Source: Halorhabdus rudnickae
GTDB lineage: Archaea > Halobacteriota > Halobacteria > Halobacteriales > Haloarculaceae
Direction: 5' to 3'
Assembly: GCF_900880625.1 (NCBI RefSeq)
Contig: NZ_CAAHFB010000001.1
Span: 1,922,001-1,986,000 of the forward strand
Length of the DNA: 64,000 nucleotides
Positions within the stretch are counted from its first letter, which is position 1; every line of letters begins with the position of its first letter. Positions 17,366 through 25,181 of this stretch are shown in pieces. The notes below the pieces were generated by a model. It did no database searches. It had not been told where the DNA came from and saw nothing but the letters and a program-made list of their open reading frames with translations. The translations under genes were made by a program, and so were the position numbers.

Positions 17366-18742
17366 TCAGAGATACTCGAAGTCTTGGCCACTCGTCGAGA
17401 AGCCGACGCGATCGTGCGCCCAGTCGAAGGGCTCTTCGTCGCGTTTCTCCGCGAGGAACTCGACGATCGCTCCGCCGACATCCCCGCCATAGAGGTTCGG
17501 ACCGGTCGCGATCTCCTCTCGGACGGCCGTCGTTTCGGCGACGTATTCGATCATATTCTGGACGAACTCGCCGTCGACTGGCGGCACGAGAAGGTTCGTC
17601 TGGGCGTCGAAGACCGTCTCCGGACGATCGGTGTTGAACCGTGCCGTCAGGCAGGCTGCCTCGTCGATGTAGTTGAGTTCCTCCTGCATGCTGCCCGAGT
17701 CGGTGAACTCGGCGAAACACTGCCCGGAGGTGAGAAACTCATAGACGTGGGCGTGTTTTTTCCAGAGACCGGTAAAGAGGAAATTCTCCCGGTTCTCGTC
17801 GAGTTCCAGCAGTTTCTCGCGGTAGCCATACTGTTTCAAGGCCTGCTCGGTTGCGGTCAGCTCGATGAAGTTGACATTGTGGCCGGCCTCAACCAGCCCG
17901 ATAACGCCCTCGACGATCGCCTCGAAGCGGTCGGGCAGGAGGTTGGCCCGGCGGTGGATGTCCACGCGGATCCACTCGTCGCGTTCCGCCAGGACAGGGT
18001 AGATATCGAAGATACTCTCTTGTAAGTCGGCATCACGTTTCATCTCGATGGCGTCGACGACGCTGTTTCCGACGACGGGGATCCGCTGTTCGCCGTCGAC
18101 CTCGGCAGGATAGCCCTCGTTTTCGAGGTGTTCGCGATTGAGTTCGACGGGGGCGAACTGATAGATCGAGGCCGCCGAGCCGACGAAGGTGTCGTACTGT
18201 TCGGGGAACGGTTCGGCGCGGTTGATCGACCACTCGCCGTCCCACTGGCGTTCGACGAACGCCGCAGGGTCGTCGTACGTTTCGAAATCCGGGGACATCC
18301 CGCGGAGGCCGGCTTCGTTGTGAGCGACAGCCTGATTGGTGGCGAACAGCCACGCTTGCGGGACGACGCCCGCGGCGTGGGTGTCGCCGTGGACGATCGG
18401 CAGGACCGTGGTGTCGGGCCACTCCTCGGCGAGATGGTCACTCAATTCGTCGATCCGTCGGTGGACCTGTGCGGTCTTCTGGGAGAGACTTCCACGGATA
18501 CCGAGGTCGACGGCGACGCGATCCTCGATGCCGTACTCCGCGAGGCCGTGACCGAGGACGTCGTCGTAGTGCTGGCCGGTGTGGAGGACGAACGTCGGGA
18601 TACCCCGTTCGCGGGCTGCCGTGACGACCGGCGCTTGCTTGTAGAAGTCAGGCTTCGTCGCAGTCACGACTGCGAGGACGAACTCGTCTGCGTCCATCTG
18701 GCGGGCGAGACGATCCTCGTAGATCGTCAATTCACTTGACAT
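17366..18742 (-). CDS. UDP-N-acetylglucosamine 2-epimerase-like protein (WecB family, long form)
   Basis: 458 residues, about 80 more than typical WecB. Family motifs are TATKPDFYKQAPVV, LHTGQHYDDVLG, VHGDTHAAGV, DIHRRANL and TDSGSMQEELNYI. The fold interconverts UDP-GlcNAc and UDP-ManNAc for glycan synthesis. The extra length is mainly in the middle (SPDFETYDDPAAFVERQWDG to NREHLENEGYPAEVDG). No other surface-glycan gene is adjacent, so the pathway is uncertain. Confidence 0.8.
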   Translation of the reverse strand: MSSELTIYEDRLARQMDADEFVLAVVTATKPDFYKQAPVVTAARERGIPTFVLHTGQHYDDVLGHGLAEYGIEDRVAVDLGIRGSLSQKTAQVHRRIDELSDHLAEEWPDTTVLPIVHGDTHAAGVVPQAWLFATNQAVAHNEAGLRGMSPDFETYDDPAAFVERQWDGEWSINRAEPFPEQYDTFVGSAASIYQFAPVELNREHLENEGYPAEVDGEQRIPVVGNSVVDAIEMKRDADLQESIFDIYPVLAERDEWIRVDIHRRANLLPDRFEAIVEGVIGLVEAGHNVNFIELTATEQALKQYGYREKLLELDENRENFLFTGLWKKHAHVYEFLTSGQCFAEFTDSGSMQEELNYIDEAACLTARFNTDRPETVFDAQTNLLVPPVDGEFVQNMIEYVAETTAVREEIATGPNLYGGDVGGAIVEFLAEKRDEEPFDWAHDRVGFSTSGQDFEYL

Positions 18743-18808
18743 ACACGTTCATTGGAGACCAGGGAGTTGTGCGTTCTGATTTCCCATCGCTCTCGAAAGA
18801 AAAGGCTC

Positions 18809-19768
18809 TCAGGCGGGTTCCTCGCCGCGATCGCGTATCATGTCTCGCAACTCGTCGGCGTCCTCGATGCCCTCCATTTCGGATTCCTCGACGAGGGCGG
18901 TCCCCTCAAGTGAATCCCGCGTCGCCCGGTCGACGACGTAGACGGCGCGGGTGCGTGTCACTTTGCCGACCGAAGCCATGATCCGGGCACGCTTTTCGGC
19001 GGCCTCGGTGAGTTCCGAATGCCCCGTCAGTACGCGATCGTGTCGGCGCTGGTTCTCGCTGACGGTCTTGAACGGCGCGCGGTTGGTCGGGTGCACGTCG
19101 AAGCCGACCCGCTGGAGCACCGTCACAACGAGTTCGTCGTCAGGATCGGCCTCGGGGTCATCGGGCATCGTGTCGTCGTCGCGGACCTCTTCGGCCCCTT
19201 CGAGTACCTGGACCGGGGAGGTCAACGGCGCGTCGAAGATCTCCTCAAGTTCGGCGGCCACCTCGACGGAAGCGTCCATGCCGTCCTCGTACTTCGAGAC
19301 TGTCCGCCGGGAGACGCCAAGTTCTTTAGCGAGTTTCCCGAGGCTCATGTCCTCATTCTGGCGGGCATCGGCCAGGACGTCACTGTCGATGTTGACATAC
19401 AGGCCGCCCGGTGCTGCGTAGATCAGCGGTGGGACCTCCTCGAGGAAGAAATCCATCGCCGTGTCCGGACTGAGCACGGGCACGCCGTGGCGGAAGTAGA
19501 CGACGCCCGGCTTGAGTTCCTCGTCGCGCGTCCGGAGGCCGATAACCAGCGGCGTCGCCCGCAGGTACTCCCCCAGTCGACGCATCTCCGCGCCCGTATG
19601 GCCGTCGAAGGCGTCGATGTTGCCGAGGATCTTCACGAGGACCGTGTCCTCGCCCCGACGGGCTGCCACGTCGAAGCTCTTCGGTCGGATCGCACACCGG
19701 TCGCTGACGAGAAAGCCCGCGTCCTCGAGCATGGCCGTGACGTTCTCGACCAGTGCGGATCGTGACAT
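18809..19768 (-). CDS. Archaeal HTH-type transcription regulator (MF_00584-like family)
   Basis: 319 residues. The N-terminal half ([20 protein letters not shown] to [20 protein letters not shown]) resembles a nuclease-like domain conserved in this archaeal family. A Cro/C1-type HTH follows at about residues 140-180 ([20 protein letters not shown]). The C-terminus has an acidic linker and a second globular part. A TATA box CTTTATAG lies at 19801-19808, so the mRNA has at most a very short leader. Target genes are not known. Confidence 0.85.
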   Translation of the reverse strand: MSRSALVENVTAMLEDAGFLVSDRCAIRPKSFDVAARRGEDTVLVKILGNIDAFDGHTGAEMRRLGEYLRATPLVIGLRTRDEELKPGVVYFRHGVPVLSPDTAMDFFLEEVPPLIYAAPGGLYVNIDSDVLADARQNEDMSLGKLAKELGVSRRTVSKYEDGMDASVEVAAELEEIFDAPLTSPVQVLEGAEEVRDDDTMPDDPEADPDDELVVTVLQRVGFDVHPTNRAPFKTVSENQRRHDRVLTGHSELTEAAEKRARIMASVGKVTRTRAVYVVDRATRDSLEGTALVEESEMEGIEDADELRDMIRDRGEEPA

Positions 19769-19800
19769 TGGTGTCGCTACGGAAAACTAACGTGATCGTT

Positions 19801-19808
19801 CTATAAAG
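19801..19808 (-). promoter_or_regulatory. TATA box of the HTH regulator gene
   Basis: CTTTATAG on the minus strand, centred about 36 bp before the start codon at 19768. Confidence 0.55.
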
Positions 19809-19933
19809 GCGTTGTGGCGCCCGTGTATCCGCACTCCGGTGGTTTCGGTACGCGACCAGACCTATCCACTCACTTACTAGTCGTCGATAGTGCGGTCGAA
19901 ACCCGTTAGTCTACCGCCGGAATAGAGCCGTCC

Positions 19934-21280
19934 GTGACGGTCATCGGGATCGACGACACCGACTCCCGGAAGTGGGGGATGTGTACGACCTACCTGGCTG
20001 CGCGGGTAGCCGATCGACTGGCAAACGATCATGCGGTCGACCGCCGGTTGCTGATCCGTCTGAATCCGGCTGTCGAGCACAAGACCCGCGGGAACGCTGC
20101 GCTGGCGATCCACACCGACGCGCCCGTCGAAGCGGCGCTATCGGCCGTCGAGACGGACCTGGACATGGCCGAGACAGGCGACCCGCGGACGAACCCCGGC
20201 GTCGTCGTCGCGCCGGAGGCTCCCACGAACATCCCGGATCAGGTCGTCGCGTTCGCCGGCGAGGCCGTGCAAGAACACCACGCGCTTGCCGACGCGCGTG
20301 ACCTGCTGGCGGACCTGGGATACGCGACCCGTTCGGGCGGGAACGGACGGGGCCTGATCGGCGCGCTCGCCGCCGTCGGCGCGTGGCAGGCCAACGACGA
20401 CTGGACGTACGAGTGTATCTCCTACCGAGAAGCCGACCGTCGGGGGACGCCCCGCGAGGTCGATCCCGAGTCGGTCTTTGCCGCCGCCGAGCAAGCCTAT
20501 CCCGCCGCCTGGGATACCGTCGATCGTGGCGAGGCCTACCGAAGGGGGGCCTCGGAAAATACGATCGGAGAGGGACGAGCCGCGAGCAGCGAGGGCGAAC
20601 TCGTCTGCGTCCCACATACACCCGGGCCGATCCTCCACGGGATCCGTGGCGACGAGCCCGCGACAGTGCGGGCGGTAGCCGACGCCATCGAGGCCGAACC
20701 CGTCGAGCGGCGATCGCTGTTTGTCACCAACCAGGGGACCGACGCACACCTGCAGGATGGGACTGTCGGGACGGTCCGGGACGATCACTCATATCGCGTG
20801 AGCGGCGTCGTTGACGACCCGCCGGAAACCCGCGAGGGCGGGCACGTCTTTCTCTCGATTGTCGACGATGACGACGGCGTGGCCGGGGAGGAGTCACCGA
20901 CGCTTCAGTGTGCGGCCTTCGAGCCCACCAAACGCTTCCGGGACCGCGTGCGGGATCTCAGAGCGGGCGACCGCCTGACCGTCTGTGGCGAGGTGAGCGA
21001 GGGCACACTCAAACTCGAAAAGTTCGCCGTCCGCGACCTCGTGGTGACCGAACGCGTGACGCCGACGTGCCCCGACTGCGGCCGGTCGATGAAGAGTGCC
21101 GGACGCGAACAGGGATACCGCTGTCGGGACTGTGAGACCAGCGCCGATGGGAAGGCCGAGCGCGCGATCGACCGCGACCTGGAACGCGGGTGGTACGAGG
21201 TGCCGCCCTGCGCCCGACGCCACATCGCCAAGCCGCTCGTCCGCGGGGGCTTCGACGCGCCAACCCATCCCGAGCGCTGA
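19934..21280 (+). CDS. tiaS: tRNA(Ile2) 2-agmatinylcytidine synthetase TiaS
   Basis: Attaches agmatine to C34 of tRNA-Ile(CAU) so that it reads AUA. 448 residues from a GTG start (VTVIGIDDTDSRKWGMCTTY). GIDDTDS begins the catalytic THUMP-like/kinase part. An OB-fold region follows (FRDRVRDLRAGDRLTVCGEV). The C-terminal zinc ribbon is CPDCGRSMKSAGREQGYRC plus CRDC. Essential in archaea. Monocistronic as far as seen. Confidence 0.94.
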   Translation: MTVIGIDDTDSRKWGMCTTYLAARVADRLANDHAVDRRLLIRLNPAVEHKTRGNAALAIHTDAPVEAALSAVETDLDMAETGDPRTNPGVVVAPEAPTNIPDQVVAFAGEAVQEHHALADARDLLADLGYATRSGGNGRGLIGALAAVGAWQANDDWTYECISYREADRRGTPREVDPESVFAAAEQAYPAAWDTVDRGEAYRRGASENTIGEGRAASSEGELVCVPHTPGPILHGIRGDEPATVRAVADAIEAEPVERRSLFVTNQGTDAHLQDGTVGTVRDDHSYRVSGVVDDPPETREGGHVFLSIVDDDDGVAGEESPTLQCAAFEPTKRFRDRVRDLRAGDRLTVCGEVSEGTLKLEKFAVRDLVVTERVTPTCPDCGRSMKSAGREQGYRCRDCETSADGKAERAIDRDLERGWYEVPPCARRHIAKPLVRGGFDAPTHPER

Positions 21281-21483
21281 GAGGGACAATCGCCCGCGGC
21301 AGACGGCCCTACCACGTGACGACGGTTTCGCCCTCCGGCGCGTGTTCCTTGGCGACGAGGGTTATCTCGCGGGCCGACTGACAGGTTTCGTGGGGCTGGA
21401 TGCTCTGGTCTACGAGTTTGGTCGGCACAGACCGTCTCTGGAGAGAGCAAACGCTTAATCAGATAGGTGTGACACTGTGTTAC

Positions 21484-22491
21484 ATGGAAACGAGAGTACT
21501 GGGGCCGGACACGGTGACGCGTCTCGCCGCCACGGATGCGATTGTCGAAGCCGTCAAGAGCGCTTTCGCCGCCAGCGCGCGCGACCGCGCGGTCATGCCC
21601 GCCAAGTCCTACGTCGATCTTCCGGAATACAACGGTGACTTCCGGTCGATGCCGGTGTACCTCGCCGTCCGTCCGGGCGACGGGACGAGCGAAGCGGCCT
21701 GGGACGCCGCGGCGGTGAAGTGGGTCAACGTCCATCCCGACAACCCCGCCGACCACGACCTCCCGACGGTGATGGGAACGATCATCTACACAGACCCCGA
21801 GACAGGCTTTCCGCTCGCGGTGCTCGACGGAACACGGATCACTCGCCTCCGGACGGGCGCGGCGGCCGCCGTCGCGACCGAGTACCTCGCCCGCGAGGAC
21901 GCCACCTCGCTGGGACTCGTGGGTGCCGGCCGACAGGCCGATTCCCAACTCGAAGCGATCGCGACGGTCCGGGACGTTCAGCGCGTGGTGGTCGCAGACG
22001 CCGACGAGACGGCTGTCGCCCGCTTTCTCGACCGTTGGGGCGATCGCTTCGACGTGCGCGAGGGGACGATCGCGGAGGCAGCCACCTGCGACATCGTCTC
22101 GACGGTGACGCCCGTCGAGGAGCCGATCGTCGAGACCGTCGGCCCGGACACGCACGTCAACGCGATGGGAGCCGACGCCGCGGGGAAACACGAGATCGAC
22201 GACGATATCCTCCTAGACGCCCGGATCGTCGTCGATGACTACGAGCAGTGTACGCACTCGGGAGAGATCAACGTCCCGTACGGGGAGGGCATGCTGACCG
22301 ACGACGATATCGACGCCACACTCGGGCCGATCGTCGCCGGGGACCTGCCGGGACGACGGGACAGAGACGGCGTCACTGTCTTCGACTCGACCGGGCTGGC
22401 GATCCAGGACGTGGCCAGCGCGCACGTAATCTACGAGCGCGCCCGGGAGACGGATCTTGGCGATCCATACAAACTGGTCGAAACCGAGTAA
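21484..22491 (+). CDS. Ornithine cyclodeaminase / alanine dehydrogenase (mu-crystallin family)
   Basis: 335 residues from ATG 21484 (METRVLGPDTVTRLAATDAI). The substrate site includes MPAKSYVDLP and the catalytic Lys in AAVKWVNVHPDN. The NAD(P) site is SLGLVGAGRQADSQLEAI near residue 140. Archaeal members include alanine dehydrogenase and ornithine cyclodeaminase; sequence alone does not decide between them. A CTTAAT box at 21454-21459 lies 27 bp upstream, which predicts a leaderless mRNA. Confidence 0.85.
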   Translation: METRVLGPDTVTRLAATDAIVEAVKSAFAASARDRAVMPAKSYVDLPEYNGDFRSMPVYLAVRPGDGTSEAAWDAAAVKWVNVHPDNPADHDLPTVMGTIIYTDPETGFPLAVLDGTRITRLRTGAAAAVATEYLAREDATSLGLVGAGRQADSQLEAIATVRDVQRVVVADADETAVARFLDRWGDRFDVREGTIAEAATCDIVSTVTPVEEPIVETVGPDTHVNAMGADAAGKHEIDDDILLDARIVVDDYEQCTHSGEINVPYGEGMLTDDDIDATLGPIVAGDLPGRRDRDGVTVFDSTGLAIQDVASAHVIYERARETDLGDPYKLVETE

Positions 22492-22544
22492 CGAGCGGCC
22501 GTCTCCGTTCTGTGCGCTCTCCGGGACGCTCCAATATCGCGGGC

Positions 22545-22751
22545 TTAGCCTCGGAGAACGCCGAGTCCCTTCGAAACGACCCATCCAGCGACGATGAACG
22601 GAAGCAACGGGAGCAACAGCAAGACGAGCGGTGCTGCGACCAGGTAACCAAAGAGATTCATCTGGACGTTCGGGCCTTCAGTCGTGAGTGGGGTGACCGT
22701 CCGCAACGCCGCCCGTACGTCCGATTCCTCGTCAGCGTCGGCGGTGCTCAT
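22545..22751 (-). CDS. Small haloarchaeal membrane protein
   Basis: 68 residues from MSTADADEESDVRAALRTVT. A soluble acidic N-terminus precedes a Leu/Val-rich segment VAAPLVLLLLPLLPFIVAGW of one or two TM helices. The ending SKGLGVLRG is short and basic. No function can be given. It is convergent with the cyclodeaminase-family gene. Confidence 0.65.
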   Translation of the reverse strand: MSTADADEESDVRAALRTVTPLTTEGPNVQMNLFGYLVAAPLVLLLLPLLPFIVAGWVVSKGLGVLRG

Positions 22752-22886
22752 ACTGCTGCTACGGGTAGCGGGGGCATAAATCACCCGTCGTCGGCAGTCG
22801 ATCGCCCGCGGACGTTATCGGGGGCGTTGTCCGCGGGCACCGTCGGGGGTGATCGCTCACGGGGCCACGTCGACCGGGACGACTCC

Positions 22887-25040
22887 CTACCGTTCGACGG
22901 GCCGCTCCAGCCGACGGTCGCGGGGCGAGTGACCGATCTCGACGACGTACTCACCGGGATCGACAGTCCAGCCGTCGCTATCGTCGTATCGGGCGAAAGC
23001 TCGTTCGTCGAGATCGAGTTCGACCGTCACGCGCTCGCCGGCCGGGACATCGACGGCGGCGAACCCGGCGAGTTCTCGCTCCGGTCGGTCGACGCTCTCG
23101 ATGGCGGGTGGGCGGACGTACGCCTGAACGACCTCCCGGCCGTCGCGTTCGGCAACGTTCTCGACGGTGACCGTCGCCCGCTCCCCGTCGATCGAGGCGT
23201 CGACGTACTCGAAGTCGGCATACGAGAGCCCGTAGCCGAAAGAGTAGGTCGGCTCGGCCCCGGCGCGATCGAAGTGACGGTAGCCGACGAAGACGCCCTC
23301 GTCGTAGTGGACCTGCCCATCGACGCCGGGGAAGCGCCGCTCGTCGGCCGTCGGGTAGGACCCCTCGGGGGCGAACGTGACCGGGAGTCGTCCCGCGGGA
23401 TCGCAGTCCCCGTACAGCACCGCGGCGATCGCGTCACCGTGGGCCTGGCCGGGATACCAGTTCTCGACGATCGCCGCCACCTCCTCTCGCCAGGGCACCT
23501 CGACCGGCCCGCTCGTGTTGAGGACGACGACCGTCCGGTCGTTTGCATCGGCCACCGCCTCGATCAGTTCGTCCTGACGGTCGGGCAACGAGAGGGACTC
23601 TCGATCGAGGGCCTCTGTCGCTACATCGCGGGCGAAGACAACTGCGACCTCGGCCTCGGCCGCCGCGTCGACCGCAGCGTCGATGGCCACCTCACCGTCG
23701 GGTTCGGGATCGGTATCCCCATCCAAGAAGTCCATGAGCGATACACCCACGACCCGCGGCAGGCCACGAACGACATCGACGTCGCCCTCGGCTCTGTCGG
23801 TGATCGCGTCGGCGGGAGCACTCTCGACGACGGGCGAGGTCTCCGAGGAACCGCCGCCTCCGAGGGTCGCCTCGTCGACGTTCGGGCCGATCACGGCGAC
23901 GTCGGCATCCGCCTCGAGGGGGAGGACGCCGTCGTTTTCAAGCAAGACTGTGGCGCGCGTGGCAACGCGCTCGGCGAGCTCGCGATGAGCGGGTGTATCG
24001 ACGCCCCCCTCGATACGATCGCCGTCGAACATCCCCACCCGGTCCATCTGCCTCAGAACGCGGGCGACGATATCGTCGAGACGTTCTTCGGGGACATCTC
24101 CAGCTTGGACTGCGTCCGCAAGCGTCTCCTCGAAGCGCTCGCAGGTCTCGGGGTCGGGCATCCCGTTTGCGACCTCCGCCGACATCGACTCTCCCCCCGC
24201 GTCGTCTGACATCGTGTCTGTGGGTGCCTCCACACCGCCATCGTCACCCGATGGATCCTCCTCATCCTCCGCCATGGGTGCGACCGTCTCGTCCATCGTG
24301 ATTCCAGGCATCTCGACGTCGAGGCCGCCGGTTGCGGCGTCAGCCGCACCTTCGGTCCCGAACCAGTCCGAGACGGTGTAGCCCTCGAACCCGAACTCGC
24401 CTTTGAGGACGGTGTTGATCAGGCGGTCGTGATCACTCATCCGGGTACCGTTGACGGTGTTGTAGGCCGTCATGACCGATCCAGCACCGGCCTCGACGGC
24501 CGCTTGGAAGGCAGGCAGATAGCATTCACGCAGCGGTCGGTCGCCGACCTGAACGTCGGTCGAAGCGCGTGCAGTCTCCTGGTTGTTCGCGACGTAGTGT
24601 TTCGGCGTCGCGATCACGTCCATCGACTGGATCCCTTCGACGACCGCGGACGAAAACGCCGCCGCGTGGATGGGATCCTCGCTGAAGTACTCGAAGTTCC
24701 GGCCGTTCTGCGGGACACGGATCAGATTCACGCCCGGTGCGAGGAGCACGTCCTGGCTTTTCCCGCGGGTTTCTCGACCGAGCGCCGCACCGAACTCGTG
24801 GGCGAGATCGTCGTCGAAGGTTGCCGCGAGCGCAAGCGGTGCCGGGAACGCCGTCGAGGACTCCCCCGGGATTCGGACACCCAGCGGACCGTCGACCATC
24901 CGAAGCGGCGGAACGTCCAGACGCTCGATTCCCGGGATGTATCCGGTAGCCCGGCCGTCCGGGTCAACTGCTCCGTGAGTGAGGCTGACTTTCTCCGCGA
25001 GCGAGAGTTCGTCGATCAGGTCGTCGATCCGATCGTCCAT
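22887..25040 (-). CDS. GH3 family beta-glucosidase / beta-glycosidase
   Basis: 717 residues from MDDRIDDLIDELSLAEKVSL. The nucleophile is D225 in GYTVSDWFG; PKHYVANNQE is the conserved KHF-like substrate motif. Domains in order are the TIM barrel, the alpha/beta sandwich and the C-terminal fibronectin-III-like domain (ending near WTVDPGEYVVEIGHS). An acidic, low-complexity insert of about 40 residues (EDEEDPSGDDGG onward, near 250-290) interrupts the barrel side. No signal peptide, so it is probably cytoplasmic and acts on imported oligosaccharides. A second, broken GH3 gene lies at 56.6 kb. Confidence 0.92.
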   Translation of the reverse strand: MDDRIDDLIDELSLAEKVSLTHGAVDPDGRATGYIPGIERLDVPPLRMVDGPLGVRIPGESSTAFPAPLALAATFDDDLAHEFGAALGRETRGKSQDVLLAPGVNLIRVPQNGRNFEYFSEDPIHAAAFSSAVVEGIQSMDVIATPKHYVANNQETARASTDVQVGDRPLRECYLPAFQAAVEAGAGSVMTAYNTVNGTRMSDHDRLINTVLKGEFGFEGYTVSDWFGTEGAADAATGGLDVEMPGITMDETVAPMAEDEEDPSGDDGGVEAPTDTMSDDAGGESMSAEVANGMPDPETCERFEETLADAVQAGDVPEERLDDIVARVLRQMDRVGMFDGDRIEGGVDTPAHRELAERVATRATVLLENDGVLPLEADADVAVIGPNVDEATLGGGGSSETSPVVESAPADAITDRAEGDVDVVRGLPRVVGVSLMDFLDGDTDPEPDGEVAIDAAVDAAAEAEVAVVFARDVATEALDRESLSLPDRQDELIEAVADANDRTVVVLNTSGPVEVPWREEVAAIVENWYPGQAHGDAIAAVLYGDCDPAGRLPVTFAPEGSYPTADERRFPGVDGQVHYDEGVFVGYRHFDRAGAEPTYSFGYGLSYADFEYVDASIDGERATVTVENVAERDGREVVQAYVRPPAIESVDRPERELAGFAAVDVPAGERVTVELDLDERAFARYDDSDGWTVDPGEYVVEIGHSPRDRRLERPVER

Positions 25041-25050
25041 ACCACGTATT

Positions 25051-25064
25051 ATGAAATGATTCAT
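25051..25064. promoter_or_regulatory. Inverted repeat before the GH3 gene
   Basis: ATGAAATGATTCAT has ATGAA/TTCAT arms and sits 11-24 bp before the GH3 start codon. It falls between a weak TATA-like ACTTTTG (about 25069-25075, minus) and the expected transcription start, which suits a repressor operator. Confidence 0.4.
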
Positions 25065-25181
25065 CACAAAAGTACCGATTCGGCAGGGGTGGCCTCCCGA
25101 ACAGACATCGCTACGGAGGCGAGAACAGACTCGAGCGGACGAAAACCGAGCCGACGGACTTCGAGGCGGTCAGCGATCCGA

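Noticed and set aside
22248-24209. 653-codon plus-strand frame
   Set aside because: Antisense shadow of the GH3 gene; GC-rich haloarchaeal genes often leave long open antisense frames.
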